From Flavobacteriales bacterium (lineage in GTDB: Bacteria > Bacteroidota > Bacteroidia > NS11-12g > UBA955), in assembly GCA_947487175.1 (NCBI GenBank), contig CANKVM010000018.1, positions 1-38,037 of the forward strand: a stretch of DNA of 38,037 nt. Reading direction: 5' to 3'. A model generated the notes under the pieces. It was not told the origin of the DNA, searched no databases, and worked only from the letters and a program-made list of their open reading frames with translations. Position numbers and translations under genes: made by a program. Positions 1 to 8,405 of the stretch are shown here, piece after piece. Numbering within the stretch: the stretch's first letter is position 1; each line of letters begins with the position of its first letter.

Positions 1-2
1 GT

Positions 3-194
3 GGAATCATTTCGCGTGAAATACAAGAAATGAGATTAAATAAAATTGAAACTGTAGAATACAAACAATCTCTTTGGGGTAGGATTTTTAATTATGGAAA
101 TATTAAAGTTACGGGAACTCTATCATCATTTGAATTGATCAATATTGATAATCCACGTTTGGTTAAAAATGAGATTGATAATTTATTGCCTTAA
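3..194 (+). CDS. Bacterial PH-domain protein, C-terminal end (partial)
   Basis: This open frame enters from the left edge and stops at TAA 192-194, leaving the last 63 residues. The visible part reads GIISREIQEMRLNKIETV, then QSLWGRIFNYGNIKVTG. That is the pattern of the last strands of bacterial PH domains (bPH_2/DUF304, YdbT-like): a basic, hydrophobic 'l.kIe.v...qsl.GRifgyG.i.v.gt' stretch followed by 'i.nP..v...I'. Such proteins are usually small membrane-anchored proteins of unclear role. The start and any membrane segments lie outside the window. It converges on the M48 protease gene with 41 nt between the stops. The family call is from pattern recognition only. Confidence 0.7.
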   Translation, partial: GIISREIQEMRLNKIETVEYKQSLWGRIFNYGNIKVTGTLSSFELINIDNPRLVKNEIDNLLP

Positions 195-235
195 TAAAAA
201 ATAAATTAGACCAGATATATCCCTCAAAAAATGAA

Positions 236-1033
236 TTACTGCACGAATTCTTTTTTCAAATCCTCCCACCCTTTTACGCTCAATACAGAAACTGACTTGA
301 TGGATTTATTCTTAGTGTATTCATTGATGTAAACAGATCTATCTTTCGAATCTGGATGAGAACTTGCCCATTGCAAATATTTGGAAGATTCATTTTCATT
401 CAGCGATTGCCTAAATAGGAAATTTGCAAATGAGGAAGGATTTACATTGGCTTTTATCATATAATCAACAGCTTTTAAGTCTGCTTCTTTTTCAAGACCT
501 CTTTCATAGGTTAAAGACGACAACTTTTTCAAGGCTTCCTTTATAATTATAGGAGAACCGTTGCCTGAAGATAGTGTAATCAAAACAGAAAGTCCCATTT
601 CACTTAACAGCTTTTTCATTACATGGTTTAATTGAATATGCGCAATTTCATGGCATAAAACACCTGTTAGCTCTTCTTGATTTTCTGAATTTTGAATTAG
701 TCCCGAATACACAATTAAATGACCATTTGGCATTGCAAAAGCATTAATTTCATCTTTTTCAACTACGTGAATTTTAATTTGTCCCCGATCAATATTGTTT
801 TTAATGCAGATATGATTAACGATACTATCAATAGCGTTGTTTACCTGAGGCGTTTTAATTTCATCTTCACTTTTCAAAACCACATCCAATAACACGTCAC
901 CTAGTTTCTTTTCTGTTTCATCGGTAAGTTGTTGAACATGGAAAATTTTAACCCAATTAATTTGTGTAAAGCAAAACCATGAGCATAGGAATACAATGAT
1001 AATAATGGCACCTTGGAATAATAATTTTTTCAT
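236..1033 (-). CDS. M48 family zinc metallopeptidase, membrane-anchored
   Basis: A 265-residue protein with an N-terminal hydrophobic segment (about residues 5-22) that is either a signal anchor or an uncleaved signal. The zinc-protease motif HEIAH is at residues 128-132, and the third ligand is probably E181 in the downstream LEKEAD stretch. This is the usual M48 arrangement (HtpX/Oma1/BepA/LoiP group). The sequence around residues 98-112 (AFAMPNGHLIVYSGL) is also typical. It lacks the multi-TM layout of HtpX and the TPR tail of BepA, so it resembles the small periplasmic LoiP/YcaL type. Proteolytic quality control in the envelope is inferred. It is the last gene of a four-gene operon, 2 nt after the DUF4870 gene. 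Confidence 0.85.
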   Translation of the reverse strand: MKKLLFQGAIIIIVFLCSWFCFTQINWVKIFHVQQLTDETEKKLGDVLLDVVLKSEDEIKTPQVNNAIDSIVNHICIKNNIDRGQIKIHVVEKDEINAFAMPNGHLIVYSGLIQNSENQEELTGVLCHEIAHIQLNHVMKKLLSEMGLSVLITLSSGNGSPIIIKEALKKLSSLTYERGLEKEADLKAVDYMIKANVNPSSFANFLFRQSLNENESSKYLQWASSHPDSKDRSVYINEYTKNKSIKSVSVLSVKGWEDLKKEFVQ

Positions 1034-1035
1034 TT

Positions 1036-1467
1036 TTATGGCTTACAAATCATGTTAGTCAAAGTACCATAAAACCACCATGATACATGTTTTCCTTTGC
1101 CAACTTGTATTGCGGTATAAATGGTTGTAATAAATTCAATTAAATTAAAAACCACAATGGCTACCATATAAGAAATATAATGATTTGTGATTTTTTCATC
1201 TGTAAAAATGATGGATATTGTCCACCAAAATCCGTAGCTATTGATAAATAACATAGATAATTGCGACAACAATGCTTGGGTACAATGCCAACGAACGAAA
1301 TATGTCGATTTCCGATTTCCCAAATAGAAAATCAACGTTGCAATTAAATTCAATATTGGTAAAGGAACACCAGCTATGATGGCAATCAAAGACATTATAT
1401 AACTATGAGAAGCAGATTCTGCTTCGTGTTCTCCAGGCTCGTATGCAAATTGAGTTTTGTTTATCAT
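1036..1467 (-). CDS. DUF4870-like small membrane protein
   Basis: A 143-residue protein with about three to four hydrophobic segments (roughly residues 24-48, 62-85, 97-120). The core 'SHSYIMSLIAIIAGVPLPILNL', split here by position 21-41, is followed by 'FVRWHCTQALLSQLS' (residues 57-71). This matches the DUF4870/Tic20-like pattern, in which a short membrane-entry segment is followed by 'k..s.fvr.Ha.qal.fq'. The start codon overlaps the stop of the upstream DUF2752 gene as ATGA (1464-1467), so translation is probably coupled. No function is established for the family. Confidence 0.7.
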   Translation of the reverse strand: MINKTQFAYEPGEHEAESASHSYIMSLIAIIAGVPLPILNLIATLIFYLGNRKSTYFVRWHCTQALLSQLSMLFINSYGFWWTISIIFTDEKITNHYISYMVAIVVFNLIEFITTIYTAIQVGKGKHVSWWFYGTLTNMICKP

Positions 1468-1880
1468 AAGTGCTTAGTAATATTCCAAACCCAATTTATC
1501 AAAACTATTGATATAAATATCGTAGCATTTAAGGGTTTATTTATTTTGTGTTCCATTGATTTATAAAGATCAAAAAAAGATTTCTTTTTAAATGTGTAAT
1601 CAATCATTATCAAAACAGGGGAAATCAACATGATTGAGGCAACAACAAATCCGAAAGGATTCAATAAAAATGCCTGTCCAAAATTTCCGAAAATAATAGC
1701 TGCAACAGAACGTGTTGTTCCACAGGAAGGGCAAGGTACATTTGTTAAGCGCTTTAAAAAGCAAGTTTCTAAATACTTATTTTGATAAATACCCTGAAAA
1801 ATGCCAAAATAAATCCAAACATACCCTGCTAAACAAGCTAATAAAATTGTTATGTATAGCCTATTCCTGCTTAAATTCAT
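1464..1880 (-). CDS. DUF2752 membrane protein
   Basis: A 138-residue protein starting at the ATG at 1880. A longer open frame exists upstream, but it runs inside the TM2 gene. The chosen ATG forms a TAATG overlap with the TM2 stop, which decides the start. The diagnostic motif CPSCGTTRS occurs near residue 50, followed by 'GNFGQAFLLNPFGF'. This is the DUF2752 signature (short Cys pair, then a G-rich turn and NP before a membrane helix). Three hydrophobic segments are visible. DUF2752 proteins are often found beside TM2-domain genes. Their function is unknown; the Cys pair could bind metal or be redox active, which is inference. Confidence 0.8.
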   Translation of the reverse strand: MNLSRNRLYITILLACLAGYVWIYFGIFQGIYQNKYLETCFLKRLTNVPCPSCGTTRSVAAIIFGNFGQAFLLNPFGFVVASIMLISPVLIMIDYTFKKKSFFDLYKSMEHKINKPLNATIFISIVLINWVWNITKHL

Positions 1881-2218
1881 TAATACAAGAATTGTTGTAA
1901 TTTCTGCAAATTCTTTTCCCTGGTTGATTTTTGAATTTGGAACCAATCTACAATTGTCCATATACCTAATCCACCACAAGTTAATAATTTACCTACTCCT
2001 AACCCGCTATCACCAAGCATAAACCTGTCAATTCCCAAGCTGCCAGCAAGTAATGAAACAATTAAAAGTGTCGTTGGGTCTTTGAATTGAATAGTTGATA
2101 ACATAGCCCATTTTGAATCATCAAGATCAAGTAGTCTTTCTCTAATCATATTCATTTGATGACCCTCTAAAAATTTTCCGTTTGACATGATAAACATATC
2201 GACTTTTTGTGCTTCCAT
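1880..2218 (-). CDS. TM2 domain-containing protein
   Basis: A 112-residue protein. Residues 1-45 are hydrophilic and probably cytosolic. Residues 46-95 hold a TM2 domain: a first helix (TTLLIVSLLAGSLG), the polar turn GIDRFMLGDSGLGVGKL, and a second helix containing GGLGIWTIVDW. The pattern 'G..G.DRFylG..glG..KL.t.GG.GiW...D' is the TM2 signature. It is the first gene of the operon TM2-DUF2752-DUF4870-M48 and has a stop/start overlap with the next gene. TM2 proteins are common in Bacteroidota but have no settled function. Confidence 0.88.
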   Translation of the reverse strand: MEAQKVDMFIMSNGKFLEGHQMNMIRERLLDLDDSKWAMLSTIQFKDPTTLLIVSLLAGSLGIDRFMLGDSGLGVGKLLTCGGLGIWTIVDWFQIQKSTREKNLQKLQQFLY

Positions 2219-2459
2219 TTTTTATTTTAAGTTTAGTTTAGTTTTTTAGTTTTACGCTCATAAATTGTTCATTATAAATTTATCGAATCTATTTAGTATT
2301 ATAAAGTCAAATAAATTACTATATCATTCTCAAATGATCAAGAATACAATTATAATAAAAAATTATCAATAAAGAAATTTAATAATTACAAATCCAATTG
2401 CTCAAATAAAGAGTATTGTTTCAAAACAAAAATCTCAAAAAAAGAACAAGGGCGGTGGA

Positions 2460-2591
2460 ATGAGATTGGGCATGGACCCGGGTGGCGCGGGCAGTATGAA
2501 CTTACTCCTTCCAATATTTGTTGGGTTTTTATTTTTATTGGTAGCAATTATTGGATTGATATATGCTTTAATAAGTGCGTTAATAAATTAA
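2460..2591 (+). CDS. Possible small single-pass membrane protein (43 aa)
   Basis: An unrecognised small frame in the 503-nt spacer between the TM2 gene and the thioesterase gene. It begins MRLGMDPGGAGSMN and then has a clean hydrophobic helix (LLLPIFVGFLFLLVAIIGL and on) to the stop. The frame is open back to 2373 with a Lys/Gln/Ser-rich lead-in but no further ATG, GTG or TTG. Either translation starts at 2460, after the purine-rich GGCGGTGGA, or a longer product uses a non-standard start. The first 40 nt are clearly more GC-rich than the flanks. No homologue is recognised. It could also be chance coding in an AT-rich spacer. Confidence 0.35.
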   Translation: MRLGMDPGGAGSMNLLLPIFVGFLFLLVAIIGLIYALISALIN

Positions 2592-2721
2592 TTGAATCGA
2601 TTGGCAAACATTTGGCAAACAAATGTACATCTTCAACGAAAATCCGCTACTTGAATTTCAGGTGAGATATGTTTCTTAAAAGTCCTTTTTACAGAAATTG
2701 CCGTAATGATTTAAACGAGAA

Positions 2722-3141
2722 TTATGAATTCTTAAGCTGAATAAACCATTCGTAAGTTCCGCTCATTACCACTTCCAAATCATCATTCACCAATTCAATA
2801 AGAATTGCAACCAAAGCACGTTTACGCTGGGTAAGATCTGTTAAAAATTGAATACGGGTTTCTTCATTCACGAAAGCTCGAGCGCGAACCCTACCTATGG
2901 CTGGTTTTCTGAATTTAACTTCCGATTTGCGTAGAACAGGAATCACTTGTGATGCGTACTCAGGAAACGCATGAATCAGCCATTGTCCCGAGGCGAATTC
3001 TGCCAACGAAAATTGCGCAGCGGCAGCTACTGTTCCCAGATGGTTGGTATACTTTTCATCATCCGATAATTCAAACAAGAATTCGGAAGTACTTTCTGAA
3101 ATAGCAAGTAATTTAGCAAAAGGAATTTCTTTTAGATTCAT
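2722..3141 (-). CDS. Hotdog-fold thioesterase-like protein (DUF4442/YiiD type)
   Basis: A 139-residue protein with the layout of the DUF4442/YiiD_C branch of hotdog thioesterases. A conserved segment 'HLGTVAAAAQFSLAEFASG' (near residues 34-52) corresponds to the central hotdog helix. It is followed by 'VLRKSEVKFRKPAIGRVRARA', the usual strand with a cluster of basic residues. Substrate is unknown; acyl-CoA thioesters are typical for the fold. A single-gene unit is likely: a terminator lies between it and the TonB receptor gene upstream. A -7-like TACCTTCG sits at 3152-3159, about 10 nt before the ATG. Confidence 0.75.
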   Translation of the reverse strand: MNLKEIPFAKLLAISESTSEFLFELSDDEKYTNHLGTVAAAAQFSLAEFASGQWLIHAFPEYASQVIPVLRKSEVKFRKPAIGRVRARAFVNEETRIQFLTDLTQRKRALVAILIELVNDDLEVVMSGTYEWFIQLKNS

Positions 3142-3204
3142 GGCTTAATAGCGAAGGTATGTTAATTTGAATTATTTAGAAATTTTAATCAATATTTTAG
3201 CCCT

Positions 3205-3240
3205 AAAACAAAAAAACCGCATTGCTGCGGTTTTTTTGTT
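3205..3240 (-). terminator. Rho-independent terminator of the Oar-like TonB receptor gene
   Basis: CCGCA (3217-3221) pairs with TGCGG (3226-3230) around a TTGC loop, flanked by A6 and T7 tracts that lengthen the stem. Read on the minus strand the hairpin is followed by a U-rich tract. It lies 16 nt after the receptor stop codon and could work in both directions. Confidence 0.85.
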
Positions 3241-3255
3241 TTATTTCCAAAGAAT

Positions 3256-6200
3256 TTAGAATGTGTATCTTGCGCCAATTTGCATTCCCCAAACATTCGT
3301 AGTATTCAAGATGTTTGTGAAACTGCTAGTCGGTAATTTGCCATTTACTGCATTGAAATTATAAGAATTTGTAGTGTTGTTATATCTCAATACCGCTCCA
3401 TTACTCACAGTTAATTGCTGTCTTACACCCCATTCAGAGTTTATCAAATTTCCAACATTGATAATGTTCAAACTTAACTGCAATTTGTGATTGTTCTTGC
3501 CAATATTTTTCATAATATCTTGGTTGATAGCCAAATCAAATTGATTTAACCAAGGCATTTTTGCAGCGAATCTTTCAGTGAATTTGCCCACGTTTGCGCT
3601 TAAATATGCATCTTGAGATACATATGCATCCCAAGCTTTTGCTTGCTCATCTGCAGTAGCTATAACAGTAGTTCCTGATTTTAAATCAGTAAATTTAATA
3701 TCAGAAGATTTGTGTACAAAAACCAAATCGTTACCTGTCAATCCGTCATTATTGATATCAGAACTATAAACATAATTATATCGACCTTGATTATATCCTT
3801 CATAAACCAAAGAGATTGTAGTTGCAAAATTCTTTGCGTATTCGAATTTATATGCGATAGATCCAACCAATCTGTTTGGTGTAGAATACTGAGAATATGA
3901 TAACTCTGGAGTATTCTGATTCTGACCAATTGCAGTTGGCGCCATTGTGTTATTTGACCATGCAGAACTTGCTTGAGAACCTGGATTTGCAGTGATATCC
4001 ATTGTATTGTTATACGAATAACTCAATGCCGCAGAAAAGCCGTTTTTGAAATTCTTCGACAATGTAACAGCAACACTCATTCCGTAACCTTCATTCGTGT
4101 TAGAAAGTACCATTGCATTGTTTACTGTTGAAACATATTTTCTAGAGGCGGCTTTCTTAAATGCAGCACGTTCGAAATCAGTACCAGCGAAATAAACGGT
4201 ATCTGAAGGACGCATGTTTGCATCATATTGATAAATATCATTCAAAGATTTAGAGAAAATTACATCAGTAGTCATTTCAATACCTAATGGTAATTTAGCA
4301 TCAATACCCAAACTTGTTCTCCAAACTTGAGGGAAATTGAATGCTTTATCAACCAATGCAAAAGAACCGCCACTCGGTAATTTACCCGCTTGTTGTGGCA
4401 AATTAGCTACATATGCGTTCACATCAGGATTGAATTGAGTAATTTGGAACTTTTTTAAATCAGCTGCAGCTGTATATTCAATTGTTGCTTGTAATCCATA
4501 GGCATTGGTAGGTTGGTTTGTATACCAAACAAATGGCAATCTACCTGTAAAAATACCTGTACCTCCGCGAATAACCAAAGATTTATCACCTTTCAAATCA
4601 TAATTAAATCCGATTCTTGGTGAAAATAATGGACCAGCACTTGGCCAAGTTGATGGATCATAATCTATTGCTGATCCATCAGGGTTAGATAATTTCTTAA
4701 GCGCAGTTGCTGTATCAAACCCAATATTTGCCAAAGGTGTAGTCAAATAAATTGGTTGATCAGCACGAACACCAGCAACAATTTTTAAATTTTTATTAAC
4801 TTTAAATTCGTCTTGAACATAAGCAGCCAACTGACCAAATCCTAATTCTGCAATTGGATTTTTATTGCCATTGTAGCCATAAGTTACCGCATATGCACTT
4901 GGTGCTTGATTATTCAAGAATTGACTTAGTGAATCATAACGATAATAGCTAGTACCGTAACGTAAGAAACTGTTTCCTACATACATTTGATCATACGCAA
5001 TACCTGCTGTAATTGTATGTTTATTGTTTAAGTTATATGTAAAATTATCAATAAGTGAATATGTATTGTTTACAACATTATTGTTGTATGAAAACAATTC
5101 ATAACCAAAACTTATATACTGATCTCCCCCTTTTTTAATATCAACGAATGGGAATGGTGAACTACCTGTTTTACGTGTATCTTCAACCATTGTAGCGGTA
5201 ACCAAAAACTGATTACTCATTCTAGAATTTAAATTAGACTTCAATTCTAAAGACAATGAACCTACTGTATTCAAGAAAGAATAATTTGAATTTTCATAAC
5301 TCATTGCATTTGCACTCCAACGGTTTGAAGCCGATCTAGGATTTGGTGCTGAAGTACCATTTAGAATTTGGTCGTTTGTGTTTTGAACATAATTATAGCG
5401 TACTGAAAATTTATGTTTTGCATTGATATTCCAATCTAAGCGACCTAAAAATTTAACATTTTGAGTTGAAAAATTTCCCAAGTTTGTAAAGTCACCTGTT
5501 TCATAGTTGTGTTTACTTTTCAAATATTTTTGAACCGCAATTAAATCACTTTCTAAAACGCGAGATTGATTTGGATCTGTAGAATTTGGAGCTACACCAT
5601 CTTTGGTTGGATAATAAGACAAACCAGGATAAGATTTATTCTCAGATTCAAAACTTGCAAAATAGAATACTTTATCCTTTTTTAGTGCACCACCCACACG
5701 AAATCCTAAAATTTGTGAAGATGATTGAGGGATGTTTGTCAATTCAGTAACACCAACCTTAGTACCATTCATTTTTTCGTTTCTGTAATAACTGTAAACG
5801 GAAGCTGAAAGATTGTTAGAACCACTTTTAGTAATAGCATTTACACCTGCACCAGTAAAATTACTTTGACGTACATCAAATGGTGTAACGTTTACTTGAA
5901 CTGCCTCTAAGGCATCTAACGAGATTGGTTGAGCGTCACCACCCGGCATGTTATTGGTACTCAAACCAAAATTATTATTAAAGTTGGCACCATCAATGGT
6001 GATGTTGTTCATTCTGCCATCTCTACCATTGAATGAGCTGTTGCCACCTGCTTGAGGTGTTAAACGTGTAAAATCGCTCAATGAACGGTTAATAGTAGGC
6101 ATATTATTCAATGTTTGGGCATTGATATTTGTTGCACTACCTGTTTTTGTACCACTGTTTAATTTACTACGAGAGATAAAAACAGCATCAAGTTTTGTGA

Positions 6201-6525
6201 TATTGTTTGAAAAATCAACATCTAGTTTGTAGTTTTCACCTAAAGTTAAATAAACATTTTCAATAGTTACTGTTTGTAAACCAGTAGCACTCACAACAAC
6301 AATGTAAGGACCACCAGCAGTCATATTGAAAATATCATAAGATCCATCACTACGCGATACAGTATTATATTCCGCATTGGTAGTGGTTAATTGCACCTTG
6401 ATTGATGCATTGTCTACTGAACTGTTTGCATTTAAAACAGTACCAGACAATGAAGAAGTAGTAACCTGCGCATTAATTCCTAAAGCGCAAAGCATTACAA
6501 TGATTAGTAAAATGTGTTTTTTCAT
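3256..6525 (-). CDS. Oar-like TonB-dependent receptor with N-terminal carboxypeptidase regulatory-like domain
   Basis: A 1089-residue outer-membrane protein. Residues 1-19 are a Sec signal peptide ending at LGINA-Q. Residues 24-105 form a carboxypeptidase regulatory-like beta domain, with the motif 'SRSDGSYDIFNMTAGGPYIV'. About residues 125-235 hold the plug, with 'NRSLSDFTRLTPQAGG' and 'ITIDGANFNN'. The rest is a long Asn/Tyr-rich beta barrel ending in aromatic F (IGARYTF). Length and organisation match the Oar/OmpA-related TonB receptors of Bacteroidota and myxobacteria, which may import peptides or act in export and adhesion. The substrate cannot be read from sequence. It stands alone with its own terminator and no SusD partner. 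Confidence 0.9.
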   Translation of the reverse strand: MKKHILLIIVMLCALGINAQVTTSSLSGTVLNANSSVDNASIKVQLTTTNAEYNTVSRSDGSYDIFNMTAGGPYIVVVSATGLQTVTIENVYLTLGENYKLDVDFSNNITKLDAVFISRSKLNSGTKTGSATNINAQTLNNMPTINRSLSDFTRLTPQAGGNSSFNGRDGRMNNITIDGANFNNNFGLSTNNMPGGDAQPISLDALEAVQVNVTPFDVRQSNFTGAGVNAITKSGSNNLSASVYSYYRNEKMNGTKVGVTELTNIPQSSSQILGFRVGGALKKDKVFYFASFESENKSYPGLSYYPTKDGVAPNSTDPNQSRVLESDLIAVQKYLKSKHNYETGDFTNLGNFSTQNVKFLGRLDWNINAKHKFSVRYNYVQNTNDQILNGTSAPNPRSASNRWSANAMSYENSNYSFLNTVGSLSLELKSNLNSRMSNQFLVTATMVEDTRKTGSSPFPFVDIKKGGDQYISFGYELFSYNNNVVNNTYSLIDNFTYNLNNKHTITAGIAYDQMYVGNSFLRYGTSYYRYDSLSQFLNNQAPSAYAVTYGYNGNKNPIAELGFGQLAAYVQDEFKVNKNLKIVAGVRADQPIYLTTPLANIGFDTATALKKLSNPDGSAIDYDPSTWPSAGPLFSPRIGFNYDLKGDKSLVIRGGTGIFTGRLPFVWYTNQPTNAYGLQATIEYTAAADLKKFQITQFNPDVNAYVANLPQQAGKLPSGGSFALVDKAFNFPQVWRTSLGIDAKLPLGIEMTTDVIFSKSLNDIYQYDANMRPSDTVYFAGTDFERAAFKKAASRKYVSTVNNAMVLSNTNEGYGMSVAVTLSKNFKNGFSAALSYSYNNTMDITANPGSQASSAWSNNTMAPTAIGQNQNTPELSYSQYSTPNRLVGSIAYKFEYAKNFATTISLVYEGYNQGRYNYVYSSDINNDGLTGNDLVFVHKSSDIKFTDLKSGTTVIATADEQAKAWDAYVSQDAYLSANVGKFTERFAAKMPWLNQFDLAINQDIMKNIGKNNHKLQLSLNIINVGNLINSEWGVRQQLTVSNGAVLRYNNTTNSYNFNAVNGKLPTSSFTNILNTTNVWGMQIGARYTF

Positions 6526-6738
6526 ATTAGAGTTAGTTGATTTTAACTACAAAAAAACAGCACACTCATTTTTAAAATATTACCTCAATATTATTTTTAT
6601 ATCCAATATCAAGTCATCCTTGCTACTAAATGCAAAACATTTATTACCTAAATCTTTTAACGATGCGCCAAAATGATAAAGTAAAACGTGAGTTCAAACA
6701 TTTGGGTCGTAATAAATCACAAGATCGCCGTCGTCTGA
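6526..6738. other. Non-coding spacer before the gmhA fragment
   Basis: AT-rich sequence upstream of the TonB receptor start. I see no credible gene, no strong hairpin and no clear TAnnTTTG box close to the receptor ATG. The short plus-strand frames here show no protein-like pattern, although a decayed upstream part of the gmhA fragment could be hidden in it. Confidence 0.5.
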
Positions 6739-6849
6739 ATCATCTTCATAGCTCCAAAATCAGAATTTGCAGATCGAGCGCAAGAAATTCATATCAAAAT
6801 TATCCATTACATTATAGACACAATTGAGAAAATGATGCATATTGCATAA
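6739..6849 (+). pseudogene. gmhA: C-terminal remnant of phosphoheptose isomerase (GmhA)
   Basis: A 36-codon fragment, closed upstream by TGA 6736-6738 and ending at TAA 6847-6849. It translates to IIFIAPKSEFADRAQEIHI followed by KIIHYIIDTIEKMMHIA. The known E. coli GmhA C-terminus reads [20 protein letters not shown] followed by ILIQLIEKEM, a nearly collinear match that includes the ADR.QEIHIK.IH core. GmhA is the SIS-domain enzyme that isomerises sedoheptulose 7-phosphate for LPS heptose. The catalytic SIS core and any start codon are missing, so this is a fragment and not a gene. It ends 15 nt before the MFS gene, as if the two once formed an operon. Confidence 0.75.
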
Positions 6850-6864
6850 CTTTTCTTTGATAAA

Positions 6865-8106
6865 ATGATAAAATTACGATTAACCACACTTAGTTTCCTT
6901 CAATTTTTTATTTGGGGATGTTGGCTCATCACCATTGGTAGCTATTGTTTTAACACCAAGCATTGGAGTCCCGGAGATTTTGGAGTTATCTTCTCCACCA
7001 TGGGAATTTCAGCTTTGTTCATGCCCCCTATTGTTGGCATTCTGGCTGATAGGGTAATGAATGCTGAAAAACTCTATGGTATTTTGCACCTATTGGGTGG
7101 AATTAGCTTATTCTTCATTCCGAATACCCAAACTCCTGACCAAATGTTTTGGAGTATTCTAATCACCATGGTGTTTTATATGCCAACAATCTCATTATCG
7201 AATACCGTTGCTTACAGTATATTGTCAAATCATAATTTAGATATTGTTAAAAACTACCCTCCAATAAGAGTTTGGGGGACAATTGGATTTATTGTTGCAT
7301 TATGGATCGTTAGCCTCACTGAAAACGAAACTTCAGCTTTCCAATTTTACCTCGCATCGGTCGTTTCTCTAGTACTGTCAGCTTATGCATTTACTTTGCC
7401 TAGTTGCCCACCTATGGGTAAAAAATCAGAATCAAAATCCCTATCCAATCGTCTAGGATTAGATGCATTTAAATTATTTAAAAAATCACATTTCGCAATT
7501 TTTTTCATCTTTGCAATGTTTCTTGGAGCTGCACTCCAACTCACAAATGCATATGGCGATACATTTTTACAAGACTTCAAATTCCAAGATCAATATAAGG
7601 ACCTGTTGGCCGTAAAATATCCTGCGATTATCATGAGTATTTCACAAATCAGTGAAACATTGTTTATTTTAACCATTCCATTCTTTATGAAACGTTTTGG
7701 TATCAAGCAAGTCATGATTTTTAGCATGGTTGCTTGGGTGTTAAGGTTTGCCCTTTTTGCCTATGGTGATCCAGGTGCAGGGCTTTGGTTGATTGTTTTG
7801 TCGTGCATTATTTATGGTATGGCGTTCGACTTTTTCAACATCTCAGGTTCATTGTTCATTGAAACTTCAACAAATCAGGGCATTCGCTCTTCGGCACAAG
7901 GATTATTTACCATGATGGTCAATGGTGTTGGAGCTGTTTTAGGAAGCTTAATTAGTGGTAAAGTCATAGAACTTTATTTCACTGAAAACAATGTAAAGAA
8001 CTGGCATGATATCTGGCTTGTTTTTGCAGCTTATGCTGCCGTTGTAACCATTCTCTTTATCTTCTTATTCAAAGAAGAACCTAAAGAAATTGAACCAAGT
8101 ATTTAG
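6865..8106 (+). CDS. MFS permease, NupG/XapB-type nucleoside:H+ symporter family
   Basis: A 413-residue protein with about twelve hydrophobic segments. The N-terminus 'LSFLQFFIWGCWLITIGSY' and the loop 'PPIVGILADRV' (near residue 54) are the hallmarks of the nucleoside:H+ symporter branch of MFS. A conserved 'PPIRVWGTIGFI' occurs near residue 132. The C-terminal half carries 'AYGDPGAG' and 'FFNISGSLFIE', also typical of NupG-like proteins. Uptake of nucleosides is the family expectation; the exact substrate is inferred. No enzyme of nucleoside metabolism is adjacent. The start ATG lies 15 nt after the gmhA fragment. Confidence 0.88.
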   Translation: MIKLRLTTLSFLQFFIWGCWLITIGSYCFNTKHWSPGDFGVIFSTMGISALFMPPIVGILADRVMNAEKLYGILHLLGGISLFFIPNTQTPDQMFWSILITMVFYMPTISLSNTVAYSILSNHNLDIVKNYPPIRVWGTIGFIVALWIVSLTENETSAFQFYLASVVSLVLSAYAFTLPSCPPMGKKSESKSLSNRLGLDAFKLFKKSHFAIFFIFAMFLGAALQLTNAYGDTFLQDFKFQDQYKDLLAVKYPAIIMSISQISETLFILTIPFFMKRFGIKQVMIFSMVAWVLRFALFAYGDPGAGLWLIVLSCIIYGMAFDFFNISGSLFIETSTNQGIRSSAQGLFTMMVNGVGAVLGSLISGKVIELYFTENNVKNWHDIWLVFAAYAAVVTILFIFLFKEEPKEIEPSI

Positions 8107-8192
8107 ATAGAATCATATGTATTCTTTTCCTCGTTTTCTAAATGAAACCACTGAGGGATTTTCCGCGAAATAACCCGAAAAATCGCGAAATA

Positions 8193-8226
8193 AAAAAACC
8201 CTCAGAGTGTTGATTCTGAGGGTTTT
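8193..8226 (-). terminator. Terminator between MFS gene and tRNA-Lys (likely bidirectional)
   Basis: CCCTCAGA (8199-8206) pairs with TCTGAGGG (8215-8222), extended by A and T tracts on both sides. On the minus strand it is followed by seven T and lies 24 nt past the tRNA-Lys end. On the plus strand it is followed by TTTT and lies 86 nt past the MFS stop. Just upstream, CGCGAAATAA occurs twice, 20 nt apart (8164 and 8184). Confidence 0.8.
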
Positions 8227-8250
8227 AAACGAAACCCGAAGGTTTTCTAG

Positions 8251-8323
8251 TGATCCCGCTGGGATTCGAACCCAGGACCCATACATTAAAAGTGTATTGC
8301 TCTACCAGCTGAGCTACGGAATC
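8251..8323 (-). tRNA. tRNA-Lys (anticodon TTT)
   Basis: The minus strand folds into a 73-nt cloverleaf. The acceptor GATTCCG pairs with CGGGATC with one G-U pair, and A is the discriminator. The D arm is GCTC..GAGC with AGCTGGTA in the loop. The anticodon stem ATACA/TGTAT carries the loop CTTTTAA, so the anticodon is TTT (Lys). The T arm is CTGGG-TTCGAAT-CCCAG. The 3' CCA is not encoded. It appears to be a single-tRNA unit with its own terminator. Confidence 0.97.
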
Positions 8324-8405
8324 TTGTTTGTTTGACATTCAGCGTGTGCCTTGTTTCAAACGTGGGTGCAAAATTAAGGATATTATTTACTTTTACAAGT
8401 AGTTT

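Noticed and set aside
1881-1979. 33-residue N-terminal extension of the DUF2752 protein
   Set aside because: It overlaps the end of the TM2 gene, and the internal ATG at 1880 forms a standard TAATG junction.
6630-6827. 65-codon plus-strand frame
   Set aside because: Its Arg/His/Ser-rich translation has no protein-like pattern, while another frame of the same DNA gives a clear GmhA C-terminus.
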